Part shown: piece after piece, positions 1 through 9,612 of the stretch | How the letters are laid out: the number at the start of each line of letters is the position of its first letter | How positions within the stretch are numbered: the first letter of the stretch is position 1 | From: a bacterium | GTDB lineage: Bacteria; Sumerlaeota; Sumerlaeia; SLMS01 | Direction: 5' to 3' | Assembly (NCBI GenBank): GCA_016125005.1 | Contig: WGMQ01000062.1 | Location: 1 to 64,000 of the forward strand | Length of the DNA stretch: 64,000 nt | The notes under the pieces: model-generated | The model's database searches: none | Told to the model about the DNA's origin: nothing | The model's input: the letters and a program-made list of their open reading frames with translations, nothing else | Translations under genes and position numbers: made by a program

Positions 1-400
1 CGACGCGGATCTGCCCGCTGGTGCGGTGCAGACGGGCGGCAACGACCCGACGACGGTGACGGTGGTGGGCGGTTCCTCGGTCGACACGGCCGACGGCTAC
101 CAGCTGCGCGGTAGCGTCACGGGCACTGTCTATACAGACACGAACGGCAACGGCTCGAAGGATGATGGCGAGACGGGGATCGGCGGGGTGCTGGTGACGG
201 TGACGAACGGCCTCGGCGGCAGCTTCACGGACACGACAGAAGCGGACGGCACCTGGTCGGTCAGCGGCGTGCCCGCTGGTGAAGCCTCGGTGAATGTCAA
301 CGACGCGGATCTGCCCGCTGGTGCGGTGCAGACCGATGGCAACGACCCGACGACGGTGACGGTGGTGGGCGGTTCGAGTGTTTCGACCGCTGACGGCTAC
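1..400 (+). repeat. Tandem 300-bp coding repeat at window edge
   Basis: The sequence at 1-75 is almost identical to 301-375, an exact 300-bp offset, or 100 codons. Each unit encodes one SdrD/CnaB-like module. The array begins before the window, so its copy number is unknown. Near-identity at the DNA level suggests recent duplication or homogenisation. Confidence 0.85.
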
Positions 401-3193
401 CAGCTCCAGGCTGCCTCGGTCTCCGGTCGCGTCTGGGATGACGAAGACGGCAATCAGGCCATCGACGGTACGGAAAGCGGACTCAGCGGAATCGAAGTGA
501 CGCTGACCTACGCTGGCACCGACGGCGTGTTCGGCAACAGCGACGACACCACTGCAACGGACATTACTGAGTCCCTCGGCGGCTACTCGTTCGAGAGCCT
601 CGTCGCGGGCAACTACCGCGTGAGTGTCGCGGCCCAGGCCGCGGGCGAGTCCTACATCCTCACCACCGACTCCACCACGATCGCGGTCACGCTCACCGAA
701 AGCCAGGCGGCCACTGGACGCAACTTTGGCTTCGGCGAGCCGATCCTCGACAAGACCGACGGCACGCTCCTTAACGACGTGGACAACAACGGCCAGTTCG
801 ACTCGGGCGACACGGTTGGCTTCGTCATCACGCTGACGAACGTCTCGACGACGACGGGCTTCACCACCTCCATCGAGGACGTGATTCCCCCCGGCTTCAG
901 CCTGTGGGAGATCCTTACCGGACCGGCGGGCGATTCCTCCGCCACGACGAGCAACTTCGTCAGCTACAAGGACGTGAACGTGGGTGCGGGCGACACGATC
1001 GTCATCATCTACACGCTCACCCCGTGCTGGGATGTGGCGGTCGGTACCTCGGGCAACACCTCGGCCTGCATCGACATCGGCCAGAACAGCACGACGGAAC
1101 TGTGCGACGCAGGCTCGATCTCCTCGGTCGAAGGCAACCACACACCGGGCACGTATCCGAACTTCTGCAGCCAGACCTACGTCAGCGCCTACCACGCCGG
1201 CAACAGCTGGCCGGGCTACAACGGCGACGGCATCACTGCCGCGAACAACGCCATGCTCTTTAACCCGTACCAGTCAGCCGTCGATGGAGAGAACAACCTC
1301 TACATCGCCGACCACTCGAACCACGCGGTGCGCAAGGTGGACGCCTCCACCGGCATCATCACCACGGTGGCCGGTCTGCCGAACAACCCCGGCTATACGG
1401 GCGACGGCGGCTCTGCCACGGCAGCGCGCCTCCGCCTCCCCGCCGACGTCTTCGTCCGCGGCTACAACCTCTACATCGCCGACAAGGGCAACAGCGTCAT
1501 CCGCAAGGTCGACATGGTCGACAACACCATCACGACGGTTGCCGGTAACGGCATCGGCGGATACAGCGGCGACGGCGGCCTCGCGACGGCGGCTCAGCTC
1601 GACCGCCCGAATGGCGTCTACGTTGACCTGGCCGGCAACATCTACATCGCCGACACGTTCAACTTCGCCATCCGCAAGGTCGACGCGGCCACGGGCATCA
1701 TCACCACCATCGCCGGCACGCCGACTGTCCACGGACACGGCGCCGACGGCGGCGTGGCAGCTACCGAGCCCCTCGAATGGGTCATGGATCTCGCGATGAC
1801 GAGCGGCTGCGACGGCGACACCCTCTACTTCAGCGAGCAGAACGGCTATAACCTGATCCGCCGGATCGTGAATGGCCGCTTCGAGACCATCATCGGACGT
1901 CAGGGCTCCTCGGCGCTCGGCGACTGCGGCCCGGCCAAGCTGGCCCAGCTCCGCCGCCCCGTCGGCCTCGCCTTCGACACCGTTGGCAACCTGTACATCG
2001 CCGACCGCGACAACCACAAGGTGCGCAAGGTCGACACCCATAGCGGCCTCGTCACCACCATCGCGGGCGACGGAACACCCGGCAAGCTCGGCGTCGGCAA
2101 CCTGGCCACCTCCACCCAGCTCAACATGCCGTCCGGCGTCGTCGTCGGCACGGACAACGTCCTCTACATCACCGACACCGCCAACCACCGCGTGCTGCGC
2201 CTGGACCTCAACGATCCGCGCCAGCCCGAGGTCCCCAGCTTCCCCTCCGTCACCTCCGGCGCGCTGCACACCATCATGGGCGTTGCGGGAAGCTATGGTT
2301 ACAACGGTGACGGCGCCCTCGCCGACAAGACCCAGCTCAGCTACCCCGGGCGCGTCACCTTCGACGCCGACGGCAACATGATCGTGGCCGACTTCTCGAA
2401 CCACCGCATCCGCATCGTCTACGCCATCAACTCCCGCTCGCGCACCCTCGCGGGCGACGGAACCGCTGGCTACACGGGCGACGGCGGCCAGTCCGAGTTC
2501 GCCCGCATCAACTTCCCGACCGACGTCGCGACCGGCCCCGGCGGCATGATCTACTTCACCGATCAGGTCAACGGCGTCGTCCGAGCGATCAACACCCAGA
2601 CCGGCCTCATCAGCACCCTGACCGTCAACGGCGTCACCTTCGTGCAGCCCGATGGCCTCGCCATCAGCGGCACGACGCTCTACGTCTCCGACCGCTCCAC
2701 GGGCATGGTCACCGCCGTGGATCTTGAGACGAACATCGGCGAAACGATCATCACCGGCCTCATCTCTCCGCGCGGCCTGGCCGTGGACGGTGAGACTGGC
2801 GCCCTCTACATCGCGGAACTCGGCAAGCACCGCATCCAGCGCTTCAGCGCCACGGACGGCCTTGTCGTCGTCGCAGGCGATGGCTTCGCCCGCTTCACCG
2901 GCGACGGAGGCCCGGCCACTGCCGCCAGCCTGTTCCAGCCGATGGACGTCGAAGTCACCCCGGGCGGCGACCTGCTCATCGCCGACAGCCGCAACAACGC
3001 CATCCGCAAGGTCGACCTCGACGGCTTCATCTCGACCGTCGCAGGCACCGGCGTCGCCGGCTACAACGGCAACGATCTCGACCCGACCACGGCCCAGCTC
3101 AATCAGCCCTGGGGCGTCACCGTCACCTCCGGCGGCATCATCGTCATCTCCGACCGCCTGAACTTCATCATCCGCACCCTCGGGACAGAGTAA
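2..3193 (+). CDS. Exported SdrD/CnaB-like repeat and NHL beta-propeller protein, 5' end missing
   Basis: The reading frame is open to the left window edge, so the true start lies outside. The first ~140 residues are SdrD/CnaB-like modules (G-x-V-x-D-T-N-G-N-G-S-K-D-D-G-E-T pattern) in a repeat of 100 residues. A third such module follows at about 415-735. Next is a DUF11-like domain (about 740-1060). From about 1280 to the stop there are 12 NHL-type repeats of the form LYIAD-x(2)-N-x(2)-IRKVD, alternating with T-x-AG-x-G-x(2)-GY-x-GDGG linkers. Twelve repeats would fit two six-bladed propellers. NHL propellers usually bind protein or glycan ligands. No C-terminal sorting signal or membrane segment is seen. 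It is probably a secreted or surface structural/adhesive protein; the ligand is unknown. Confidence 0.85.
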   Translation, partial: DADLPAGAVQTGGNDPTTVTVVGGSSVDTADGYQLRGSVTGTVYTDTNGNGSKDDGETGIGGVLVTVTNGLGGSFTDTTEADGTWSVSGVPAGEASVNVNDADLPAGAVQTDGNDPTTVTVVGGSSVSTADGYQLQAASVSGRVWDDEDGNQAIDGTESGLSGIEVTLTYAGTDGVFGNSDDTTATDITESLGGYSFESLVAGNYRVSVAAQAAGESYILTTDSTTIAVTLTESQAATGRNFGFGEPILDKTDGTLLNDVDNNGQFDSGDTVGFVITLTNVSTTTGFTTSIEDVIPPGFSLWEILTGPAGDSSATTSNFVSYKDVNVGAGDTIVIIYTLTPCWDVAVGTSGNTSACIDIGQNSTTELCDAGSISSVEGNHTPGTYPNFCSQTYVSAYHAGNSWPGYNGDGITAANNAMLFNPYQSAVDGENNLYIADHSNHAVRKVDASTGIITTVAGLPNNPGYTGDGGSATAARLRLPADVFVRGYNLYIADKGNSVIRKVDMVDNTITTVAGNGIGGYSGDGGLATAAQLDRPNGVYVDLAGNIYIADTFNFAIRKVDAATGIITTIAGTPTVHGHGADGGVAATEPLEWVMDLAMTSGCDGDTLYFSEQNGYNLIRRIVNGRFETIIGRQGSSALGDCGPAKLAQLRRPVGLAFDTVGNLYIADRDNHKVRKVDTHSGLVTTIAGDGTPGKLGVGNLATSTQLNMPSGVVVGTDNVLYITDTANHRVLRLDLNDPRQPEVPSFPSVTSGALHTIMGVAGSYGYNGDGALADKTQLSYPGRVTFDADGNMIVADFSNHRIRIVYAINSRSRTLAGDGTAGYTGDGGQSEFARINFPTDVATGPGGMIYFTDQVNGVVRAINTQTGLISTLTVNGVTFVQPDGLAISGTTLYVSDRSTGMVTAVDLETNIGETIITGLISPRGLAVDGETGALYIAELGKHRIQRFSATDGLVVVAGDGFARFTGDGGPATAASLFQPMDVEVTPGGDLLIADSRNNAIRKVDLDGFISTVAGTGVAGYNGNDLDPTTAQLNQPWGVTVTSGGIIVISDRLNFIIRTLGTE

Positions 3194-3233
3194 CCCGTCC
3201 TCGCAGGAAGCACGGACAACAGTAGGAATCGCC

Positions 3234-3272
3234 CCGCGCCCCCCGTCAGCAACGACGGGGGGCGCGGCTTTT
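3234..3272 (+). terminator. Rho-independent terminator after the NHL protein
   Basis: A perfect 14-bp GC-rich stem (3234-3247 with 3254-3267) and a 6-nt loop are followed by CTTTT, about 40 bp after the stop codon. Confidence 0.85.
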
Positions 3273-3367
3273 CGTGGAGGCCCCGGCCACAGCAGCAACA
3301 GAAACGTCTTGCCGGGGTGGACGGATGCCTGCGGGGATCGGATTCGATGATCCCCTGAGGTGATGCC

Positions 3368-4279
3368 GTGCCGTTTCCCATCAGTCGTGCGCTAAAGGAG
3401 TTTGAAGGCTGGTTGCGAGTGGAGCGTAACCTGAGCCCCCGAACCCGCACCGCGTACCTTTACGACCTGGATCGAATGACGCGCTTCCTCGCTCCCGAAG
3501 GCACCATGCTCGATGCACTCAACATCAGCAGCGATGAACTGCGCCGCTACGTCGTCCATCTGCGCGAGGAGCAAGGTATCGCGGCGCGCACCCTGGCGCG
3601 CACCTTGTCTTCGATCCGGGTATTCTTCGATTGGCTGATTGAGCAGGGCCGCATCGAGATCAATCCGGCGGAGTCACTGCACACTCCGCGGCTCCCACCC
3701 AAGCTCCCCGTCTATCTGGTGGCGCACGAACTGAAGCGGCTCTTCGCGGCGCCGGATGTCTCGACGCCAGCGGGGGTGCGCGACCGCGCGATCCTGATGA
3801 CCTTCACGCTGGCGGGGATTCGTCTTCAGGAGTTGGTTGGGTTGAACGTGGGGGACGTGGATTTCGCGAGCCAAACGATCCGGGTTTTCGGCAAGGGGTC
3901 AAAGGAGCGGCTGCTTCCGTTGAATCCCCTGCTGGGCGAGGCTCACTTGGCGTGGCTGGCAGCGCGCGAGGCGGCGGAGGGCGAGAAGGCGTTTTTTGTG
4001 AACCGCTTCGGGCGGCGCCTCAGCGGGCGCATGGTGGAGAAACTGGTGGACAAGTACGCGCTCGCCGCGGGGATCGGACGCGATGGAATTTCGCCGCACA
4101 AGCTGCGTCACTCCTTCGCGACGATGCTGCATAATCGCGACGTCGATCTTGTGGAGATCCAGGCGCTGCTGGGGCACGCATCGATCGCGACCACGCAGAT
4201 CTATACGCACACCAATCCCGGCCGTCTCCAGGCGGCTGTCGAGAAACTGGCGATTCTGGCCCCCTCCACGAAGGAGTAA
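3368..4279 (+). CDS. Tyrosine recombinase, XerC/XerD family
   Basis: A 303-aa site-specific recombinase. The N-terminal SAM-like core-binding domain (about 1-90) is followed by the catalytic domain. The catalytic set is visible: Arg in GIRLQELVGL, Lys in GKGSKER, H-x-x-R in HKLRHSFAT, the second His in LLGHASI, and Tyr in TQIYTHTN. Length and motifs match chromosomal XerC/XerD, which resolve chromosome dimers at dif. It starts at GTG with a GAGGTGA Shine-Dalgarno 5 nt upstream. It stands alone between two exported-protein genes. No integrase-type arm-binding domain or attachment repeats were seen, so a housekeeping Xer is more likely than a mobile-element integrase. Whether it is XerC or XerD cannot be decided here. 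Confidence 0.9.
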   Translation: MPFPISRALKEFEGWLRVERNLSPRTRTAYLYDLDRMTRFLAPEGTMLDALNISSDELRRYVVHLREEQGIAARTLARTLSSIRVFFDWLIEQGRIEINPAESLHTPRLPPKLPVYLVAHELKRLFAAPDVSTPAGVRDRAILMTFTLAGIRLQELVGLNVGDVDFASQTIRVFGKGSKERLLPLNPLLGEAHLAWLAAREAAEGEKAFFVNRFGRRLSGRMVEKLVDKYALAAGIGRDGISPHKLRHSFATMLHNRDVDLVEIQALLGHASIATTQIYTHTNPGRLQAAVEKLAILAPSTKE

Positions 4280-4360
4280 AGGCCCCGAAACCCGTTGCGC
4301 GATCAGTCCCAGTCCTGAATGCTGCCGCCATTGTTCAATCCGGAGGCGGATACCCCACCC

Positions 4361-7300
4361 ATGCGCCTGGGCCACCTGATTCTTGCATCCTCCCTTCTCG
4401 TCCTCCCTTGCTCCCTGTTGGCACAATCGTCCACGGGCAAGGCGCTCGGCGCGCCGCGTGTGGAGAAGGTCACGGAGGAAACCATGTCTGTGGCGGGCTT
4501 TGTTCCGTCGCAGTCACGGGGAGTCTTCATCGGGATCAACGATTTCGCCGACGAGTCGGTGGCGGACCTGAAATTCGCCTGCGATGATGCGGTTGACTTG
4601 GCCTACCGCTTCTACGAACTGGGTCTCATTCGGCCAGAGGGAATCGCCCTGGGATTGGCAGGGGAGCCGATCAAGTCCGAGACCAAAGCCAAAGTGGCTA
4701 CCTTGCGCGAGCGTGGCATGCCGGAGCCCTTTAGCCCTGAGAAGTCGAATATCCTCAAGGTGTTGGGTGCGGCGTCGAAAGGGGCCGGTCGAGAGGGACT
4801 GCTGGTGCTGACGCTGTCCACCCACGGGTTCTACGAGGGGGGAGACGCGCTTCTGGCACGCGATACGACAGTCGACCTGGATCTGGACAGCGGCATCCTG
4901 ACGGAGACCTCGCTCTCCTACGACAGCCTGGTGGCGCTGATGCTTCGCTCCCCGTCGCCCCGGCGGCTGGCGCTGGTCGATGCCTGCCGCGAGCGACTCC
5001 GCCAAGGGGGCACGAAGTCCCTCGCGCGGGACCCGGCGTTGCCGACCGCGCTGGCCGAAAGACTCGCGCGCACCAAGGGAATCGCGATGGTTCTTGGCGC
5101 GCCCCCCGGGGGCTATGGCTACGACGGCGGTCAGGACGACACCAACCAGCCGATCCAGAACGGCGTCTTCACCCACTACCTCTTAAAGGGACTTTCCGGC
5201 GACGTCCGCGGCGACACGGCCACGGGTGTCGTGACGCTCGGCGCGCTCCTGGACTACACGCAGTCTCACCTGTCGCGCTGGACTTCAGCCAACGGTCGCC
5301 CCGTCGACGACGGCGGTTCCGGCATCAGTTTCCGCGAGCTTGATCGCGCCCTGATGGAGTTGCCGCTGGCGCTGGACGCCGGGCGCGCGGAGCGACTCCG
5401 TGAAGTGGAGAAGCGCCGGGTGCGCTCGCGCGAATTGCTGGCTCAAGCATTCGCCGCCGAGCCCAACATCGTCACGGCAGTGGTGCTCGGCGAGGTGACG
5501 CAAGCGCTCTCCGAGTGGGATGCTGAGCGGGTTGAGCCGTTGGTCGCCGCCATCGAGCGCCTTGAGGTCGGTACGCCCGAGTCGCGTCGTTACTTCGTGA
5601 AGGTCGACTGGGAGGATCTGCGCCCCCGCCTCGCCACGCCCACTCCCACACCCCTTCCCACTCCCGTCTCCATTTCTGCCGCAAACACCACCGGAGCGCG
5701 TACCGTTGCCCCGGATGGATCGGGTGTCTATACAACCATCAGCGCCGCGATGGCAGAGGCGAGCGCCGGCGAGACCGTCACGGTCAAGCCCGGGACGTAC
5801 CGCGAACTGGTCGTGCTCCGCAGCGGCGTCCGCCTCGTGGGCTCCGGCCCGGAGACAACCCGGATCGAGGTGCCCTCCGGTCACAGGTCCGCGCTGCTGG
5901 CGGTCGACTGCGAGGGTGCCATCGTGGAGAACCTAACGATCGACGGCGTCGGCTTCAAGAACATCAGCGCCTGGTCGCCGGGCTTCGGGCTCGCCTATGA
6001 GAGCGGGCAAATGGTGACCGATGCGGTGAATCCGGATGGGCCCGCAGCGGGCCTTGGCATCGGCAGGGGGACCAAGGTCACACGCTTCGCAGGCCGCGAG
6101 CCGGTCAACGGCGATCAGTGGCCATTGGCATTCGAGTTTGGCGCGGCGGCTCTCAATCGCGCGCTGGATCTGGAGGTGGAACTGAACGGTGCCCGCCAGA
6201 GCTACAGTATCGAGCCCCGGCTCCTCCCCGTTGTCGACGAGGGTGCAACCATCACGGGAGTCGCCCTGCTCCGCTCATCGGTCACCTTGAGCAACGTGGT
6301 GGTCCAGAACTTTACCGGTGACGGCGTCCACCTGGCAGGACGGGACGCGAGCCTCACGGCTCGCAAGCTGACCGTGACCGGCAACGGGCGCCACGGCGTC
6401 ATGGCACTCCAAGGCTCCGAACTGGTCACCGAAGATTGCATCATGCGGGAGAACAAGAGCGCCGGCATCTTCGTTTCCGGACAAGGCACCCGCGCAGACA
6501 TCCGGACAGCCACCGTCACGGCCAACGGATCCAGCGGCATATACGCCATCGACAGCGGAAACGCGACGGTGCTGAGAAGCATCATCAGCGACAATGGCGG
6601 GGCCGGCGTGCGTGCCACACAGGCGGGTTCCCGCCTGTCACTCAACGATTGCCAGATTCAACGTAACACCAAGGAAGGCGGGGCGGTCACCGACGGCGCG
6701 GAACTCATCGTCGATTACTGCATCGTGGAGGAAAACAAGGGCGATGGCCTCGGGGCCTCAAAAGCAGGGTCGCGCATCACCGTCATCAACTCCAACATGC
6801 GCCTCAACAAGGAGCGCGGCCTCCTTGTCGGATCCGGCGCGGTGGGCCGCGTGGAAGGGAGTCTGGCGCACCTGAACGACAAGGGGGGAATCCGGCTGGG
6901 CGACACGCGAGAGTTCTCCGTGAGCAATACCACCGTGACCAACAACACCGGCGATGGCCTTTCCATCAGTTCCGGTACCAGGGCCACGCTGACCAAGGTC
7001 TCCGCCGACAAGAACAATGAGGATGGCTTCGCCATCTGGGGTGAGGGAACCGAAGTCACCCTGAAGGAATGCACCGCAAAGGGGAGTGCCCGCTATGGAT
7101 TCTTCCTGGGCTCCTCCGGCACGGCGGATTTCGCCAACTGCATCGCCACGGAGAACGGAAAGAACGGATTTGCCTTCGGTGAGAAGACAAATGCAACGCT
7201 CGCTGATTGTGAATCCCACAAGCATCCTGAATCGGGATTCGCCGTCTGGAGCGGCGGCGTGGCGACCGCAACGCGCTGCGTGGCGACCGAAGCAACCACG

Positions 7301-7786
7301 GGATTCAGCGCAGGGACGGGGAGCCTCTTCACCGTCAAGGAATGCGTCTCAGACAAGTGCAAGACGCGCGGTTACATCGTGTTTGGAGCCGGCGGTCGCA
7401 TGATGGCCACCGGTTGCCGAGCCCTGAACACAGAGGCGAGCCTCGCCGTGCAGAGCGACAGTGGCTTCGTGGTGGCAACTGGCGCCAGCGGCGAGTACAT
7501 CGCCTGCGAAGCCACCGACGTGAAGGAAACGGGATTCTTCGCTTACGGCGAGGGAAGCTCGATGACGGTCCGGAACAGTACCGCGAGCGGATCCCGTTAC
7601 GGCATCTGGCTGCAGGATATGGCCGGCGGTTCCATCACCGAAAACAACGTCAGGAATGCGACCCAGTGGGGCATTGGCCTCAACGGCGAGGGCACCCGAG
7701 CCGAGGTTCGCAACAACACGCTCACCGGCAACGCCAACAACGACCAGATCTCCATCGGAGGCGGCGCGAGGAACACGGCGGAGTGA
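4361..7786 (+). CDS. Exported caspase-like peptidase fused to PDZ-like domain and beta-helix
   Basis: An 1141-aa protein. The ATG at 4361 follows GGAGGCGGA at good spacing and begins a clear signal peptide (MRLGHLILASSLLVLPC). An in-frame upstream ATG at 4319 lacks these. Residues ~50-320 form a peptidase C14-like domain with the His in STHGFYEGG and the Cys in LALVDACRE, so the dyad looks intact. An alpha-helical stretch follows, then a Thr/Pro linker. From ~445 a DUF1565/pectate-lyase-like right-handed beta-helix begins (TISAAMAEASAGETVTVKPG). It is interrupted at ~555-620 by a PDZ-like segment (GPAAGLGIGRGTKVTRFAGR), then continues as many ~23-residue coils rich in N-x-G-x-G to the C-terminus. 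Orthocaspases often carry repeat partners, but this combination is not one I know. The substrate is unknown. Confidence 0.82.
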   Translation: MRLGHLILASSLLVLPCSLLAQSSTGKALGAPRVEKVTEETMSVAGFVPSQSRGVFIGINDFADESVADLKFACDDAVDLAYRFYELGLIRPEGIALGLAGEPIKSETKAKVATLRERGMPEPFSPEKSNILKVLGAASKGAGREGLLVLTLSTHGFYEGGDALLARDTTVDLDLDSGILTETSLSYDSLVALMLRSPSPRRLALVDACRERLRQGGTKSLARDPALPTALAERLARTKGIAMVLGAPPGGYGYDGGQDDTNQPIQNGVFTHYLLKGLSGDVRGDTATGVVTLGALLDYTQSHLSRWTSANGRPVDDGGSGISFRELDRALMELPLALDAGRAERLREVEKRRVRSRELLAQAFAAEPNIVTAVVLGEVTQALSEWDAERVEPLVAAIERLEVGTPESRRYFVKVDWEDLRPRLATPTPTPLPTPVSISAANTTGARTVAPDGSGVYTTISAAMAEASAGETVTVKPGTYRELVVLRSGVRLVGSGPETTRIEVPSGHRSALLAVDCEGAIVENLTIDGVGFKNISAWSPGFGLAYESGQMVTDAVNPDGPAAGLGIGRGTKVTRFAGREPVNGDQWPLAFEFGAAALNRALDLEVELNGARQSYSIEPRLLPVVDEGATITGVALLRSSVTLSNVVVQNFTGDGVHLAGRDASLTARKLTVTGNGRHGVMALQGSELVTEDCIMRENKSAGIFVSGQGTRADIRTATVTANGSSGIYAIDSGNATVLRSIISDNGGAGVRATQAGSRLSLNDCQIQRNTKEGGAVTDGAELIVDYCIVEENKGDGLGASKAGSRITVINSNMRLNKERGLLVGSGAVGRVEGSLAHLNDKGGIRLGDTREFSVSNTTVTNNTGDGLSISSGTRATLTKVSADKNNEDGFAIWGEGTEVTLKECTAKGSARYGFFLGSSGTADFANCIATENGKNGFAFGEKTNATLADCESHKHPESGFAVWSGGVATATRCVATEATTGFSAGTGSLFTVKECVSDKCKTRGYIVFGAGGRMMATGCRALNTEASLAVQSDSGFVVATGASGEYIACEATDVKETGFFAYGEGSSMTVRNSTASGSRYGIWLQDMAGGSITENNVRNATQWGIGLNGEGTRAEVRNNTLTGNANNDQISIGGGARNTAE

Positions 7787-7793
7787 GGGGCTG

Positions 7794-8474
7794 CTACTCC
7801 TTCGCCGACAGCCAGTAGGCCAGGACCACACCGACGAGGAGGAAGACGTGGGCGGCGATGGGGACCATCATTAGGCGCTCGAAGGTGAAATCACGAGGGC
7901 CTTCTGAGAGGAGCGCCACCATCTGGGCTCCGGAGAAGCCGGAGAGATCGCTCGGCTGGTCGCCGGAATGAATGAAGTCGCCGCGGATCACGATGCCCAG
8001 CACCAGCACGCCGTAGCTGACCAGGAACGTCAGCACCGCGGCCAAAAGCCCATAGATCCGCCCCGCGCCCATGGTTCGAGCGGTGGCCAGGCCCAGGGCA
8101 CCCCCGACGATCAGCGCAAAGGCGGGAATGAACACGTTGATAGAGTAGACGATTCCGTACCACACGAGGCCCAAGCCCGCCGCCAGCGCGAGGATCATCA
8201 CCACCGCGGCTCCATCCCAGGTACTGGTGACCACGGGATCGTTCAGGTGTTCGAGCCGCATCCCGTCGGTGGAGTGTTGCTGGGGAACGAGCAGGGCGGG
8301 ACTGGATGCAGTCCCACGGGAGAGATTCCGGGCGCTTGCGGGTGGCTCGGACCCGCTACCGACCGATGCTTCGCGCGGCTTCTCCGCGGCCTCGCGGGAT
8401 GCCCTGAGGTCCGCGATGCTGAGTTGCTTCGCCGTCGTGTCTGACTTGCTTGGATATTGTTCGGATGGGTCCAT
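7794..8474 (-). CDS. Small four-helix membrane protein of unknown function
   Basis: A 226-aa protein I do not recognise. The first ~95 residues are polar, rich in Ser, Ala, Glu and Pro, and probably disordered. They are followed by about four hydrophobic segments (VVMILALAAGLGLVWYGI; VFIPAFALIVGGALGLA; YGLLAAVLTFLVSYGVLVL; MVPIAAHVFLLVGVVLAY). The start chosen is the ATG at 8474, preceded by AGGAG. An in-frame GTG 10 codons earlier (8504) has no ribosome site. It converges with the caspase-like gene, the stops lying 7 bp apart. Topology suggests an inner-membrane protein with a cytoplasmic tail. No function is assigned. Confidence 0.65.
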   Translation of the reverse strand: MDPSEQYPSKSDTTAKQLSIADLRASREAAEKPREASVGSGSEPPASARNLSRGTASSPALLVPQQHSTDGMRLEHLNDPVVTSTWDGAAVVMILALAAGLGLVWYGIVYSINVFIPAFALIVGGALGLATARTMGAGRIYGLLAAVLTFLVSYGVLVLGIVIRGDFIHSGDQPSDLSGFSGAQMVALLSEGPRDFTFERLMMVPIAAHVFLLVGVVLAYWLSAKE

Positions 8475-8643
8475 CGACTTCAGCTCCTGATGAGGGCCTT
8501 TCACCGTGAAACCAGAGTGATCGATAACTCAGAGGGTGTACCATGTCCAGAGGTCTTGCGGGATCAGCTGTGAACGCCCGTCGGGGCTTCTCACCGGCGG
8601 ATCATCACATATCAAAAGCAAAAGTCGAATTGAGTATCTTTAG

Positions 8644-8657
8644 TTTGGCATGCCAAA
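8644..8657. promoter_or_regulatory. Palindromic operator candidate upstream of hmuT
   Basis: A perfect 14-bp palindrome, TTTGGCATGCCAAA, lies in an AT-richer stretch ~70 bp upstream of the chosen hmuT start. The same arms with a different 2-bp centre recur at 11565-11578, after hmuV. The location suits an iron or haem repressor site, but the regulator family is not identifiable. Confidence 0.5.
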
Positions 8658-8727
8658 GTTTGGATTGACCGACCGACCCACTATCATGGACAGCATACCT
8701 CCAGACGATGTCTTGGAGGCGAGCGTT

Positions 8728-9612
8728 TTGCGGATTTTCTGGTCGGCATTGGTGGTTTTCGGAGCACTGGCACTGTGTCTCGGTTGTGAAGGAAAGAGCG
8801 CGGCTCCCGCCAAGGAGCATGTCGGCCCGCGCATCGTGACCCTTGGTGGCGATGTGACGGAGATCGTCTATGCGCTCGGCGCGGGCGATTCGGTGGTGGG
8901 TGCGGACATGAGCAGCACCTACCCCCCTGAAGTCACGAAGCTCCCCCGGCTCAATTACCATCGTCAGGTTTCCCCCGAAGGTATCGTCTCGCTCGATCCA
9001 GATCTGGTGCTGCTGACCGCGGAGGCAGGCCCTCCCGGGGCAATCGCCCAGCTTCGCTCCGCCGCGAAGGTCGTCGATATTCCGAACGATCTCACGGCCG
9101 AGGGCGTGGCGCCCAAGATGCGGGCCGTCGCGTTGGCGCTCGACCGGGTGGATGCTGGCGAGCAGTTGGTGGCCACCTACGAGAAGGAAATGGCCGACCT
9201 GAAGGAATACGTCGACGGGTTGGAGGAACGCCCCAGCGTGCTGTTTCTCTACGCGCGTCAGGGGATGGGTGCGCCGATGGTGGGGGGAACCGGTTCGGGC
9301 GCCGACACGATGATCGAATTGGCAGGTGGGGTGAATGCGGCGGCGGCGCTGGAGGGCTTCAAGCCGCTGACGCCGGAGGCGCTCCTTGAGTTCAATCCGG
9401 CCTGCGTCCTGATGATGACGAAGGGCCTGGAGGCCGTCGGTGGCGAGGCGGGGCTGCTGGGTATCCCCGGCATGGCCGACACCAAGGCGGGACAGTCAAA
9501 GAACTTCGTCGCGATGCCCGATGACCTGCTTCTGACGTTCGGACCGCGCACCCCGCAGGCAATTCGCCAGTTGGCGACGGCCTTGCACGGCGAAGAGGCC
9601 GCCAAGAAGTGA
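8728..9612 (+). CDS. hmuT: Haem ABC transporter substrate-binding lipoprotein, HmuT-like
   Basis: A 294-aa periplasmic binding protein (class III, BtuF/FhuD/HmuT fold) expected to deliver haem to HmuUV. Seen: a lipoprotein signal with lipobox LCLGC, the N-terminal lobe motif TEIVYALGAGDSVVGADMSS, LNYHRQVSPEGIVSLDPDLV, which is typical of HmuT, and a long connecting helix near the middle. The start is the TTG at 8728, with GGAGG 8 nt upstream, which gives a compact signal peptide. In-frame ATGs at 8650 and 8686 have no ribosome site and would spoil the signal peptide. It is first gene of the haem operon, and the next gene overlaps its stop. No TonB-dependent outer-membrane haem receptor is encoded in this window. 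Confidence 0.85.
   Translation: MRIFWSALVVFGALALCLGCEGKSAAPAKEHVGPRIVTLGGDVTEIVYALGAGDSVVGADMSSTYPPEVTKLPRLNYHRQVSPEGIVSLDPDLVLLTAEAGPPGAIAQLRSAAKVVDIPNDLTAEGVAPKMRAVALALDRVDAGEQLVATYEKEMADLKEYVDGLEERPSVLFLYARQGMGAPMVGGTGSGADTMIELAGGVNAAAALEGFKPLTPEALLEFNPACVLMMTKGLEAVGGEAGLLGIPGMADTKAGQSKNFVAMPDDLLLTFGPRTPQAIRQLATALHGEEAAKK

Noticed and set aside
1274-3298. 674-codon frame on the minus strand
   Set aside because: It mirrors the NHL-repeat gene, has Asp/Val/Gly-rich meaningless composition and no domain or ribosome site. High GC keeps antisense frames open.
3368-4279. Phage or mobile-element integrase
   Set aside because: Length and motifs fit a housekeeping Xer protein; there is no flanking tRNA, attachment repeat or phage gene.
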